From NCBI GenBank assembly GCA_032716605.1, contig CM064481.1, forward strand, positions 18,098,811 through 18,162,810: a stretch of 64,000 nucleotides of DNA, written 5' to 3'. The number at the start of each line of letters is the position of its first letter. Position 1 is the first letter of the stretch. Positions 22,462-34,339 of this stretch are shown in pieces. Source of the stretch: Paralithodes platypus. Lineage: Eukaryota; Arthropoda; Malacostraca; Decapoda; Lithodidae. A model generated the notes under the pieces. The model had not been told where the DNA came from, did not search any database, and saw only the letters and a program-made list of their open reading frames with translations. A program made the translations under genes and the position numbers.

Positions 22462-23370
22462 GGCTGGTTGCCGAGTTTTATATCACGCGTGGTTAAAATA
22501 GGCTAGTTTCCCCCGGCAGTGGTGGCCTGAGGGCTCTCCAGGACTGCGTCTCTGAGGTGGAGCCTGTGTTCAGGCTTACTAGGTGTTTCCCGGCGGGATG
22601 GCTATACCCGTTTCACTAGGTGTTCATACGGACACCGGTGGAGTATAGTATTTCCCGGTTTTTGCAAAGCCATTGAAAAACTAGGCTGTTTTGTTTGTTT
22701 GGTCTTTCCACCCCGGCGATCTTTTGCAAAGAAGTGGGGATAGGAACAATTGGGGTTAACATTTAAATTACTTTCACACCCGGCGGTTGAACCTTGGGGA
22801 GGTGGGATTAACGGATTTGCAATTCGGTGGAGTTAGCCAGACAATTGGGTATCGAGGCCTTCAAAATACGGCGATCTATGAAGGCTTCGAGGGAAGTCAG
22901 ATCAAAAACGTTTAAGATAAGCTTACCTCCTTTTTAACTGCGATATAATAAGGAGGCCGGCGTCTTAATATGGGTTTCCGGTGGCCAAAAAATACCACTG
23001 GGAAGACTGCGTCATTTATAACGACATGCTCGTCTCTATATTTTGTCGGAGGATGTGCTTAAATCTTTTGGACAAGTAAATATATTCTAAAATCTTTACA
23101 TAAGAACCTACAGGGTAACAAGAGGTAATAGTGGTGTATTACGTCTTGTTGCCCGGCGGTTCATTAACCTTGTGTTAGAACATTTTTGGGTAACCTAATG
23201 AGCATTAATTCCTGGAAATTTTATTTTTTTCCAGGGCAGAGTTCCGGCGGGTCAACAGAGGACCAGAAGGAGCCCGGGGGTGGGTTAGCTCTTCCCAGTC
23301 TCTGTCATGGCGCCACTAGACCCTGTTTTTGCTCTGTGCCTAACACCCTCTTGTTCAGGGATCCCTATTT

Positions 23371-23580
23371 TTGCCCATACTCAAATGCATCAGATGCGTC
23401 AAATGCTTGGACCGGTCAAGGGGTCTGTGGGTGACGAAGAATTGTACTTTTTGTAGTCAATTGAGTACTAAAGTCGGTATATTCCTGCGAAACGGCATGC
23501 ATTATATCTCAAGAACTGGGCAGTGTTATAGCATATTTGTTGTTTGTACATATATATGTATTATGTATGTTGCTTCGTAG
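23371..23580 (+). pseudogene. small ORF with cysteine cluster, possible gag fragment
   Basis: About 69 codons with CIRCVKCLDRSRG ... NCTFC, i.e. C-x2-C-x2-C then C-x2-C, a zinc-binding-like arrangement. After about residue 30 the sequence loses character and ends at TAG/TAA-rich DNA. A short gag-type finger truncated by a later insertion is plausible. A chance ORF cannot be excluded, as it lacks any longer domain. Confidence 0.3.
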
Positions 23581-24159
23581 TATACTATAAATGGAAAATA
23601 TACTTGGTAAATGAATAATTAGAGGGCATCTGTGGACTCACTTTTACAATTTCCCAGCTCAGCTGGTGGGCGACGAGTGGAGGTGAGTCGAGTTGTATAC
23701 TGATATTCTATTGGTCAATAAACTGGGTGTGACGTCACGAGCGATGATGGTATATGAATGGTTGTTGTGGGAGTACGTCACTGTCTAGACGGTGACGTCA
23801 CAAATTCTCGCAACATTTTAACGGGTGTAGAAATACACGTCAGTCCATATAATGAGCCTCTTTTGTTTCTCAATCCCTCTACGACGTCACATTGATTCAT
23901 TTATTATCCTTGGTGTTTATAATCTCTCGGATTCGGGCCAGTCGGCCATATTTGAAATGGTGGAACTGTTGTTCAATGAATAGTGAAGTGGTTTTGCTTT
24001 ATGAAAACACCAACAACATCTTCTATTTAACGGGATTACCAACGGAGCTTCCAGCGGCATTGTGTTAATTTGGCTGCAGACCATTATTGTCCAGTACACC
24101 AAGGGTAAGGGTTTTATACCGTCGTTATTTGGGTCCAAGCCTAGGGTACGTTTACCACA
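23581..24159. other. unassigned AT-rich spacer
   Basis: Several GTGACGTCA-like sites (about 23730, 23792) occur by eye. No coding domain or terminal repeat is seen. Confidence 0.4.
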
Positions 24160-25110
24160 GAATCTTTAATGAATATCCTCAATACAGACTTATTTCCTTC
24201 ACTTACCTCGTCAATAATAACCCATATAGGTGGAGAGGCCCTGAATTATATCAAAGAAAAAGTGATGTTGAAACATTATCTGCAATTTAGCCATGTTGAT
24301 TAACTCTTAGCCCACTTAACCCCTTCAGACTCATATGACGCAGAGGTTGGCAGATTAGCAATAAGAAATAGAGTTCTCTCACTCTTATAATTACCTCTTT
24401 TGGCGACCGTCAATGTTTTATGAATTAAATACCAAATCAGCGGGGGTGTGGGGGCGGCAGCCCCCACCTAATATACTAGGTTAGGTTAGGTAAGGTTGTT
24501 AGGTTACGCTAATATTACCCCTTATTTTCTTCTTTTACCCCTCAATTTCCCTGTACTTCATAGCCCTCCCCACTATCGGGGGCCGTATCTTAAGATTGTT
24601 GGATAATGGGGAAAAAGTTTTTTCCGGAATCTTTAATGTACTAGGCCTATATCCTCAATACAGACTTATTTCCTTCACTTACCTCGTCAATAATAACCCA
24701 TATAGGTGCAGAGGCCCTGAATTATATCAAAGAAACAGTGATGTTGAAACATTATCTGCAATTTAGCCATGTTCATTAACTCTTTGCCCACTTAACCCCT
24801 TCAGACTCAAATGACGCAGAGGTTGGCAGATTAGCAATAACAAATAGAGTTCTCTCACTCTTATAATTAACTCTTTTGCCGACCGTCAATCTTTTATGAA
24901 TTAGGCTAAATACCAAACCAGCGGGGGTGTGGGGGCGGCAGCCCCCACCTAATATACTAGGTTAGGTTAGGTAAGGTTGTTAGGTTACGCTAATATTACC
25001 CCTTATTTTCGTCTTTTACCCCTCAATTTCCCTGTACTTCATAGCCCTCCCCACTATCGGGGGCCGTATCTTAAGATTGTTGGATAATGGGGACAAGTTT
25101 TTTTCCGGAG
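24160..25110. repeat. ~480-bp direct tandem duplication
   Basis: 24160-24627 and 24628-25110 align throughout: ATCCTCAATACAGACTTATT at 24174 and 24650, and CTATCGGGGGCCGTATC at 24573 and 25053. Each copy has a GTGGGGGCGGCAGCCCCCAC hairpin followed by AGGTTAGGTTAGG, and a TTGGATAATGGGG block. The copies differ by scattered substitutions, so the duplication is not very recent. Confidence 0.88.
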
Positions 25111-25192
25111 ATTCTAATTAATGACAACCACTGTATAATGATGAAAACTAGCTAAACACCCCCCCCCCACCCCCCCCCTGTGGTCCGTCTCC
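25111..25192. repeat. C-rich homopolymer tracts
   Basis: CACCCCCCCCCCACCCCCCCCC-type runs at about 25158-25179, next to the PB2 TTAA. No gene. Confidence 0.6.
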
Positions 25193-25605
25193 TTAACCCT
25201 CCAGCCCCGGGGGCTATAGCTTGCGACTGTGCTGCGGTACCGGGTGTTTTGACGATCTTTGGGCTATGTTAACTACTCTGTAAGTCAATGAATATGGCAT
25301 GTAATGTTGTGAATTAATAAAAAAGAATAATGTTCCACAAACCTTCCTCTGTCGAATGGCGTTGAGTAGAGGTCTCTAGCCCCTCTGGTTGCATAATGGT
25401 GAGCGCGGGAAGACGAGTGCTTTTTGGCGGCAAATTCTTCCCGCGTTCGGACGCGTCGCCCCGGCCATGGCTACGACGCACCTAGCCGCTCGTCGCGCCA
25501 AAGTATTTATCTCCCTTAGACGATTTTAGTGTTTGATATTTTTTTTGTGATGTTTATTTGATATTTTTCTAGTTATTTTGAGGCCAATTATATAAAATAT
25601 GTTTA

Positions 25606-26120
25606 TTAGGGTATCACTGTCACTGATATTGCTAATTTTCACTCGATACCGTACATTTTATTAGTAATTGAGGTAGGTTATTGTTGTATTAGGCACTGAT
25701 TATTCGTTATCACAGGTGTTTATTATACTTTGGCCATCAAATATTAGGTCTTGTGTCACTTTCACTTTGACAAATATGCTTTAGAGAGTGTCACTGTCAC
25801 TGATAATGCTCATTTTCACTCGATACCGTACATTTTATTAGTAATTGAGGTAGGTTATTGTTGTATTAGGCACTGATTATTCGTTATCACAGGTGTTTAT
25901 TATACTTTGGCCATCAAATATTAGGTCTTGTGTCACTTTCACTTTGACAAATATGCTTTAGAGAGTGTCACTGTCACTGATAATGCTCATTTTCACTCGA
26001 TACTGTACATTTTATTAGTAATTGAGGTAGGTTATTGTTGTATTAGGCACTGATTATTCGTTATCACAGGTGTTTATTATTCTTTGGCCATCAAATATTA
26101 GGTCTTGTGTCACTTTCACT
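25606..26120. repeat. 177-bp tandem units in PB2
   Basis: About three units, reverse complement of the PB1 array (TTGTGTCACTTTCACTTTGA near 25750 and 25928). Confidence 0.85.
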
Positions 26121-26386
26121 TAGTTATATGATTTGTAAACGTTTTATATACAATTTATTGTGTCTTTTTTCACTGATTTATATATTTCTATAGGTTCTAA
26201 TCATATGAATGTCACTTGGTATATACATATGTGTCACTTTCACATATTATTATGGTGTAATTGTATTTGTATAAATGTTTTCATAATACATGACTTTTGT
26301 ATAACAATAAATTGGTTTACTTCCACTTTTTGCCTATATATATACTGTACATATTGTCATTATCTTTGGCACTTTCACTATGATTA

Positions 26387-29237
26387 TTAGAACTCCAGCT
26401 TGGAGTGGTAATCAAAGAAGCACTCTAAAGCACAGAGTGCCACCTTGCACTCCACACACTCCATGGTTGACTTTTTACCTGGCCTCGGCCTCACCCTGCT
26501 GTTGTAGCAGACATGGCACCGCTTCTGCTGTGTTCTTCCTGATTCATTCTGAGGCAGGGAACCAAGCCTGTGCCTAATCAAGTATTGAGCACACTGCAAG
26601 CGGTCAATAACGGCGGGCCCAGGATGTGCCACTGCCCTCTGTGGCGTAGCATACTTCTCCAGGAGCTCCGTCAACACCTGCTTTTGGAACCTCCGCAGGC
26701 TATTGAACTTCATGGGTGTGTTCACATTCCGAAGCTTGTATATATTGTAGGCATTCAGAACTGACATGTCCACCATATGCAGAAAGAACTTTTTGTACCA
26801 TCTGCACGAGGTACGCAGGCAGTCAATGAAGCCTATCTGCATGTCGGACTTGTCCACCAGCCTCATGTTGATGTTGTAGTCCAGGACAGCATCGGGCTTG
26901 GTCACCCTGGCCTGGGTGCGGCGATCCACCTTGCCAGTCTCCACCATTTCCCCCTTGTGGATGGTGGTCAGGAGGTTGACCTTCCGCTGGTCGTGCCAGT
27001 GGATAGCCAGAATGGGCCCCGACTTCTTCTTCAACACATCACCTTTTTTGGTCTTTGGAGGGAAAGGTGGCATGCCCTTCCTTTTCCCTCGTACTGTGCC
27101 TATAGTCCCCGTCTTGCGCTCATGCAGGTACTGTGAGAGAGTGGGGGACGTGTAATAATTGTCCGTGTAGAGGACGTGATTCTTGTGAAAGTAGCGGTCC
27201 ATCATGGCTTGCACCACTGCTCCGCCAAAGCCAATGAGGGGGTCCACAAGCAAGTCCCCTTCCTTCCCGCTGTAGACCAGGAAGTCCAGGACATAGCCAG
27301 TTTGGCAGTCGCACAGCACAAAGAATTTTATGCCAAAGCGATGTCTTTTTGAGGGGATGTACTGCCGGAAGCTGAGTTTTCCCCGGAACAGCACAAGAGA
27401 CTCGTCAATGACGACCTTGCGGAAGGGCTTGAAGTAGGAGGTGAAGCGTTCTCGCATCATCTCGTACAACGTCCTAATCTTCCACAGCTTGTCACCGAGG
27501 TGGACGTCGGTGTTGGTGACAAGATGGAGCGCTGCGAGGATATCAAGGTACCGGTTGCGAGACATATATTTCCCGAAGGCAGGGGTGGATATCAGATCAT
27601 TGGTGATCCAATAGTCAGGCAACCTATGCTTCTTGACATGAGGCATTAGCATGGTGAGTGCCAGGAACACCATGAACTCTTTATGAGTCACTGGGGTCCA
27701 CTGCCTCATGTGGCCCTTGGTCACCTTGCCCAAAAAGTGGACCTGGAATTGGTGCCGCTTATTTGTCTCTTTGACAACATAGCCAACCACCTCCTCATCA
27801 AAGAAGGCCTCAAATAGTTCGTGTGGTGGAGCATTGGGGCCTGCAGGAAAATTGGGGGTAATGCCTGAACCCTCCAGTACCTCATTCAAAAGCTGGCACA
27901 TCAGGGTTGTATCCATCCCCATCAACTACGTCTTGCCACTGAAAAACGTAGAATGGGTCTTGTCTACGCTGACGAGGAGCTCCAGCTGGTGGCCCAGCAC
28001 GCCCACGGCCAACTCGGGAGGCGCGCGCCCTAGGGCAGCGAGGGCGGCGGGCAGCACGACGCTGGGCCAAGCGGATGGGTCGAGGGTCGTCGATGTCCAT
28101 ATAGTCATCGTCAGAGTGGTCATCTTGCCCTGACGGTGGACCTATGTAATCATGGCCAGAGTCTTCAGAGAGGTGCCCTTCATCATCAGTGGCCCCCACA
28201 TAATCTGGCGGGGAACCAGTGATGCGTGGGCGGCGTGCGGGTGGGCGAGGTGGGGAAGGAGTGGCAGGTGAGGCTGTGTCCCCCCGAGGTCCTGGGCTCC
28301 TTGGCCTGCGACGAGTGACAGAAAGCAATGTTTCACTGTCACTAGGCCTAGGTATTGGTGATGCGAGCTCAAAGACTTCTTCAGGAAGACATGTTGAAGG
28401 CGGGAGAGGTGGGGAAAGTTGCGGGGACGTATGGCTGGGGCCGGCAGGGGTGGACGCCGCGGGAGCCTCGAACAAAACTCTCTTACTTTTCTTAATTTTT
28501 TTGGTATATTTCCTACCTTTCCCCTTTTCGGCAGCAGTATGTCTCCTGTCGGGGGACCTAGGAGGCAAATAGGCCGAAAGTGGGGGGTCTTCAACCCTTG
28601 GCAATGGTGGGGGTGGTGGGGAAGAATGCGGGGCATCCGGGTCATCTTGGGTGGCGTGGGTAGATAAGGGAGACAATGGCGGACGAGAAGGGTCACCACG
28701 CTGACCCTCACTCACAGCCTCATCCTCACCAAGTATTTTTGCTTGTTCCCTAGCTGCCGCGGCCGCCTTCTCAAGTATTTTCTGCTTATACAAGTGTAGC
28801 TTGAAAGGCGATTTACCTGGGGAAGGGCTTGGAGTCGTGTCACTTATGCGAAATTTGGTGAGTGACCTTGAACTCTCCCACTCACTCACTCTCTCAAGTT
28901 CACTGTCTTTAGGTAAACCAGCTTCCTCAACAACTGGTACATCACCTTCATCACTCTCATCACTGTCATGTTCTCTCGCAAATCCCAGGAATTGCTCTTC
29001 TTTCTCACTCTCATGGCCATAATCACTCGACTTATAATTACTGGAGTCGTCACTGACTATATCATCAACAATATACTTGGCATCAGCACGCTCATATAGT
29101 CTCAATGTCGTCTCAATACCTCCGGGAGATAACACATTTAGGCGATGGCGTCGGGGTAAGGCGCGACGAACTAGCAAGGGCGTCGTAGGAAGCACGGTAT
29201 CGGACACAGCGGAATCACTATTTGGCGTACTGTCCAT
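26387..29237 (-). pseudogene. piggyBac transposase of PB2, one frameshift
   Basis: ATG at 29237 opens MDSTPNSDSAV. The first frame runs to 27882 through the acidic and Ser/Pro-rich N-terminal region, including a proline/arginine-rich insert absent from PB1. An extra A in the codons for PAF(D/E) near 27885 shifts frame. The second frame continues NEVLEGSGITPNF to 26387. DDD residues are present in VVIDESLVLF, LYTDNYYTS and NMRLVDKSD. The C-terminal finger CHVCYNS ... CVECKVALCA is intact. The PB1 stop codon is not present here (Glu instead), so the two copies were inactivated independently. Confidence 0.92.
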
Positions 29238-29434
29238 GACGGCGTCGGGGTAGATACTGTTGCTGTGGCGTCGTTTACGCCTGGTGGCGCCACCTACCGT
29301 CCCATGATACCAAAAATGTACGCGCGGCATTCGAAAGCACGCACGCAAGCAATGGGCGTTCAAGAGCCCTTCCGGGTTGCGCGGGCCGAGGTTGTTATGG
29401 GCGTTCAAGAGCCCTTCCGGGGTGGAGGGGTTAA

Positions 29435-30300
29435 TATTGACCGAAAAAACGCCCATTCTAATAAATCTCAGAGCTCTTTCGGACAGTCACTGTTTACAAA
29501 CGCCTTCTTTATGCAGTATAATCAATATTTACCCCCTGCTGGCAACATAGATGATGATTTCAATAATTCATGGGGGGGTGAGGGGGGGCAAAGCCCCCCC
29601 TCAACCCATCGTGTATCCAACATTGGCATTATAACTAAGACTATGAATAGGGCCTACACTCATTTCTCAAAATCTGGAGGAAAAAACATAACAAATAAGG
29701 GTGTGAGCCTATTCCCTATAATTACCAATATATCACTTCATCTTGGGACGATACCGCTCTCGCAGATTAACCTTACCGTTCACGAGCCAAATACGGGGGT
29801 GGGGGATACTAATTAGTATTGATAAATAGAAACGGTTTGAATATCAAGACGCAAATTACACAGTGCACTAATGACATTATAATACACGTTGTGTGAAACA
29901 TATACACCGCTGATGTTAAATTAAACGGGTGTAAGATTAAGCGGGTGTAAAAATAAGCGGGTGTAATGACGACATGTTGGCCGAGGGCTGGAATGACGTC
30001 ATCGCTGAGGCCCGCCTTGGCTGATGACGTCACGATAATCAACAACCAATCACAAGCAAGGATACACAACATCTTGGCTTGGTTAATCAAGATGGCTATA
30101 TTCTAGTTAATCTCCGTGTTTCAACCCCTCTCTTTCCCTGATATATTTCATACCCTCCCCAGCTATCGGGGTTTAGTATTGTTGAGGTAAGTGAAGAAAA
30201 TAACTAAGAGATATGAGGATATAAATAAGGATCCTTAGTTAATGGGCAAACAAAATACGGTGACTACCGCTACATAGGATCTTACCCTAAAGTCTTACAA
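29435..30300. other. unassigned, with a poly-G/poly-C hairpin
   Basis: 29565-29615 repeats the hairpin module of 9676-9735 (GGGGGGGCAAAGCCCCCCC). 30165-30200 has a CTATCGGGG block like those near 24573. No protein domain in the short ORFs. Confidence 0.5.
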
Positions 30301-30309
30301 CAAGATAAT

Positions 30310-31794
30310 TTGGCCGCGGAGGTTGCATTGTGCGAGGTCAAACAGCTTTTATCTACTTATGCTACGTCAGTGGCTCATAAAGCCCTGCAGTGTGATAACG
30401 TAGTTCTGTGGGACAGATTGATTGCTCAGTATCCCCCACTTAAACGTCCCCCTTCTAGAAGTAAAGTAAATGTGCGTAAGTCGACTGAGACTGGGCAGGG
30501 TACAGTGCTTACTCTCTCCTCCGGCACATCTAAGAGACCTCGAGAGCAGACACCCCCGGCGACAACTTCCAAGTCAAAATCGAGGTCCAGGTCAAGGTCT
30601 CCCCTCCGACAGCAGCCACATAGTCACTCTACTTCCCCTGCGAGAAAGAAGTGCAAGGAGGAGAAGACCAAGGATAGTCCTAGTGGTAAATCAAAGTCAA
30701 GGCGAAGTCACAAGTCTTCTAAAAAAGATACTCATGTACGAAAGACCTCCAGGCGTTCGCCGGAGCCTCGTACCTCGCTTTCTGCCTCTACTCCCGACAT
30801 GTCTCATGTCCAATCTGACAGGTCGGGAGTGGAGTCAGAGACTGTGGTGGGGGATATACCGGCGGACAAAGTGTCACCTAATATTATTACCAGTTCACAT
30901 GTACCAGCTTTAGAGAGTTCTACCAGCAGTTATAACCCTCTAGAGGGCTCGAGTGAGGGCTCAGTAGTTGGTGTGGTCCCTAGCTCACAAGTGAGTTCCG
31001 GCCAAGACCGGGGAGTTTGGAGGTACTCCCAGCCATGGCGTGACGGTTCACATCATTCTTATGCACCAACGGTAGTGGCAGACGTCCACCGGGACGCTTA
31101 GATCCCATCGTCCATGCCGGACTTAACATGGCAGCATGAGGGGGTCCCGGCTTTGGCGGAATCCTCTCCTGAAAGGCCAGGGGAAAGGTATGAGGGTTCT
31201 ATAATTTCTGAGATGGAGATTCAAGAGTCAGGTTCAGTGATGGACGACTCTCAGAGTAGGAATGATTCGCCACAGAGTTCATCCTCTGCTAAATTTGTCA
31301 CAGCTGATGAAATTAATGGGTTACTAGCAACTGCACTAACTAAGTTTTTTGGTCAGCAGCAGGACACTCCCACAGTTGGTTTGGGGGCTTCCACGACAGC
31401 ATCGAATGTCCGACCTCTGGCTACTTCTATTGCTTTAACACAAATTCTGCACCCTCCCCCTGTATCACCTACTATGGTTACTAGGCCAACTTCGGCGCCT
31501 GACTACTTCCAATGTGAGAGTCGCAGATGTAAATCCTCCCCCTTTAGACAAAGCGCCGGTCCGAAAGGGAGCTATGCCCCTCCTATACAGGCCAGATGAG
31601 TCATGGGTAACAATGTTCCCAGCAAAGCCAGAGGTAGCACAGTCCACTATGTCGGGGGAGCTTCCGGTACCACGTGAGTGGGTAATTCAAGGGAATAAAT
31701 CTAGAAAGTTACGTGCTTTAGATATTCTAGGGAATGTACTTGATGTTAATATTAAGGCCATTCCTAACTATTATCACCATGATTATTTTGTGTA
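30310..31794 (+). pseudogene. RS-rich protein fragment of unknown family
   Basis: One frame runs 30310-31599 except for TAG at 31099-31101. A frameshift near 31515 moves it to the frame ending in NYYHHDYF before the MITE at 31797. Features in order: LLSTYATSVAHKALQ at the N-terminus, a long Arg/Ser/Lys-rich segment (residues ~60-165, with KSRSRSRSPL), a Ser-rich acidic middle, FVTADEINGLLATALTKFF, then a conserved-looking block VNPPPLDKAPVRKG ... WVTMFPAKPE. No catalytic domain is seen. The 5' end looks truncated, with no good ATG upstream. A gag or ORF1 of an unplaced retroelement is my best guess; a host pseudogene is the alternative. Confidence 0.45.
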
Positions 31795-31796
31795 TA

Positions 31797-32035
31797 CAGT
31801 AAACCCTCGCTCTTTCGTACTTCACTCTTTCGGAATTCCAAGGCTTTCGGACAAGCATTTCAATTCGAACTCATGGTTCAGCCTTTCGGATTTGTCCGAA
31901 AGGCTGAGAAAATACCTCCGTCCTTTTCGGACTACATTTAACTTCGGATTCATGCTTCAGCCTTTCGGATTTGTCTGAAAGGCTGAGAAAAATTATTTCG
32001 CATTCGGACCGAAGAGCCGAGTTTCGGCCTTATAT
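31797..32035. mobile_element. pogo/Tigger-like MITE end with two hairpins
   Basis: After TA (31795-31796) it begins CAGTAAACCCTCGC, resembling Tigger/pogo termini. 31879-31906 is a 12-bp perfect stem, CAGCCTTTCGGA with TCCGAAAGGCTG, loop TTTG. 31958-31985 repeats it with one wobble pair. The right terminus was not found. It truncates the RS-rich ORF. Confidence 0.5.
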
Positions 32036-32893
32036 TTATTATATATTATATTTTTCAATTCCATTGCATTAGAAATTATTCAAAGATTACAAAAAGTCCA
32101 AATAAGACAGTTATGTTAATGTATAAGGGAGTTACGTAGATGCATTAGAGAGATAGAAAGAGAGAGTTACAGAGGGGGACTGAGCGATAAACACGAACTA
32201 TTATGAGACGGACTTAATTAATTGGTCCTGAAAAGACAAAGGAGACTTTTAAATTGACTCTTTTTCATGTTATTATTTGTGTGCTAGAAGGATAATATTG
32301 TTTTCAATTCCATTGCATTAGAAATGATTCAAAGATTACAAAAAGTCCAAAGAAGACATAGTTATGTTAATGTATAAGGGATTTACGTAGATGCATTAGA
32401 GAGATAGATAGATAGAAAGAGAGAGTTACAGAGGGGGAGTGAGTGATAAACACGAACTATTATGAGACAGACTTATTGGTTCTGAAAAGACAAGATAGAT
32501 AGAAAGAGTTGCAGAAGGGGAAGTGAGCGATAAACACGAACTATTATGAGACGGACTTAATTGGTTTTGAAAAGACAAGATAGATAGAAAGAGAGTTGCA
32601 GAAGGGGAAGCGAGCGATAATCACGAACTATTATGAGACGGACTTAATTGGTTCTGAAAAGACAAAGGAGACTTTTATATTGACTCTTTTTCATGTTATT
32701 ATTTGTGTGCTAGAAGGATAATATTGTTTTCAATTCCATTGCATTAGAAATGATTCAAAGATTACAAAAAGTCCAAATAAGACATAGTTATGTTAATGTA
32801 TAAGGGAGTTACATAGATGCATTAGAGAGATAGATAGATAGAAAGAGAGTTACAGAGGGGGAGTGAGCGATAAACACGAACTATTATGAGACG
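32036..32893. repeat. tandem/nested direct repeat array
   Basis: Blocks recur two or more times: TTCCATTGCATTAGAAAT (32054, 32310, 32735), GATAAACACGAACTATTATG (several) and AGACTTTTATATTGACTC-like. Unit lengths vary because short internal units (GATAGATAGAAAGAG...) are themselves amplified. DIRS copy 2 starts at its right edge. Confidence 0.8.
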
Positions 32894-32941
32894 GACTGGG
32901 AGGTTTGACGAACCTCCCAACCTACCGAATAGGAAAACCTA

Positions 32942-33242
32942 CTATTTGGTAGTAGTCTTGGAAAATCCAACGTCAAGGCTATTAACCTAATTGCAATGAC
33001 TTGTCTATTTTGACTGCTATGTCGTCATTCCAACCGCGGTTAAAAAGAAAACGTCTAGAGTCTACTCCTTATCTTGCTCTAGGAGACGTTGTACATTAAC
33101 CAAAACTACCACCGAAGGTGAAAAAAGCATAGAAGAGAAGAAAAAGGGTTTACCTTAGTTACCGCTTAAGGCCCATCCCGTGTTCCGTCATGTGCAGATC
33201 CCTGTCGAACGTGCGCATGAGCGACCCTCTCTTGTCATCACA
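32942..33242. repeat. DIRS copy 2 left inverted terminal repeat
   Basis: Inverted match of 41025-41318 and direct match of 1352-1655; it lacks a few bases (GACGACTTG reads GACTTG). Confidence 0.88.
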
Positions 33243-33302
33243 TCTCACGTCAGCAGAAGAACGCGGATGGGCAGGGGTCCGGCGTGAGGGAGGGTATTAT
33301 GT

Positions 33303-33416
33303 ACGTTGGATTTTCCAAGACTACTACCAAATAGTAGGTTTTCCTATTTGGTAGGTTGGGAGGTACGTCAAACCTCCCAATTTGTTAGTAGTCTTGGAAA
33401 ATCCAACGTCAAGGCT
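33303..33416. repeat. DIRS copy 2 internal complementary region
   Basis: Same structure as 1717-1830: complement of the left end joined to complement of the right end at CCTCCCAATTTGTTAG. One base differs from this copy's own right end (CTTGGAAAATCC against CTTGGCAAATCC). Confidence 0.88.
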
Positions 33417-33519
33417 GCATAACAAATAGGAGGAGGACATCCAAGCCCAACCTACCAAAAAAACCAATGCATAAAACAAAATTACGAATGACAAAGACAC
33501 AATTTAAACAAGAGTTTAA

Positions 33520-33999
33520 CCCTCCAGCCCCGGCTATGTATTATATATATATTCCTCGAAACCCGGGTGTTTTGGCCGAAAAACGTCTAGGCTAGGCTAC
33601 CGTATATTCGTTAATCAGACTGCTTCCCGCATTCCCACGCATCCCCAAGCGTAGCTGTGTTATTTACCTGTAGAATGGCATTAAGTAGAGCTCTCTAAGT
33701 CAACTGGTTGAGCTGTGATGATGATTTCATTGGAGATAACTTTATGGCCAAAACAGCCACTTTACACCACTTTTCGATACTTAACAACAACATACAGGCA
33801 CACACGAACAAGCGACGCTCTCCTTCTTGTGGCCGGAGATGCGGGGCGTCGGTCCAGCCGGCTGTTGTTTAAATGCGTCGGACCGACGCCTCGCACACGA
33901 AGCTCACAGGCTTTCAACCACTGGGCGTTCAAGAGGCCTTCCGGGCAGCTGTTATATGCTTTTTTATGGGCGTTCAAGAGGCCTTCCGTGGTGAGAGGG
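33520..33999. mobile_element. 480-bp piggyBac-type MITE inside DIRS copy 2
   Basis: TTAA at 33516-33519 and 34000-34003. Ends are CCCTCCAGCCCCGG (left, like PB1/PB2) and, on the other side, two copies of GGGCGTTCAAGAGGCCTTCC, the same subterminal motif as the autonomous elements. DIRS copy 1 lacks it and has a single TTAA (1929-1940 region). An internal 11-bp stem GGCGTCGGTCC/GGACCGACGCC lies near 33846-33890. Non-autonomous relative, probably mobilised by a PB1/PB2-type transposase. Confidence 0.88.
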
Positions 34000-34339
34000 T
34001 TAATAAAAGAGTGAAAAACTGAGGAGTAGCTAAAAAGAACAGTTTTAACACATGCCCGTCATTCATAGTAATGCAAAAACATAGACTTGTCTGAAACCAA
34101 AAAAGGTACTGTACCCAAAATCCCTTTTCTTCAAAAACCAACAAAAACACTGAACACAAGAACAAAACACAATTTTCAATGTGGCAAAAATACTTATGTA
34201 CTGGAACAATACATAATCCCAAACTTGCAATCCAGCGTTGCAAACCCGTACACCCCCCCCCCCCTTTGTCAAATAAAACAAAGGAAAAGAACGAGGGACA
34301 AGGGGGGAAGACCAGGGATCTTCGACAGAGCACCAGGAA

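Larger units (their letters stand above)
21600..23580 (+). other. unidentified leader-like sequence, possible retroelement 5' region
   Basis: A T/G-rich stretch without a long ORF contains two structured direct repeats (22384-22461). A T-rich tract TTTATTTTTTTCCAG near 23220-23235 looks like a 3' splice site. A small ORF with a cysteine cluster follows. Composition differs from the AT-rich flanks. A retroelement leader is one reading; no LTR or primer-binding site could be set. Confidence 0.3.
25197..29430 (-). mobile_element. piggyBac element PB2, inverted sister of PB1
   Basis: 4234 bp between TTAA 25193-25196 and 29431-29434. Ends are CCCTCCAGCCCCGG (left) and, reverse-complemented, CCCCTCCACCCCGG (right). 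Subterminal GGGCGTTCAAGAGCCCTTCC lies twice at about 29355 and 29400. Transposase is on the minus strand. Compared with PB1 it keeps an extra ~177 bp of coding sequence but has one fewer 177-bp tail repeat. Confidence 0.92.

Noticed and set aside
32036..32893. CRISPR-like or satellite array
   Set aside because: Repeat lengths vary, spacers are not unique, and the context is eukaryotic transposon DNA.
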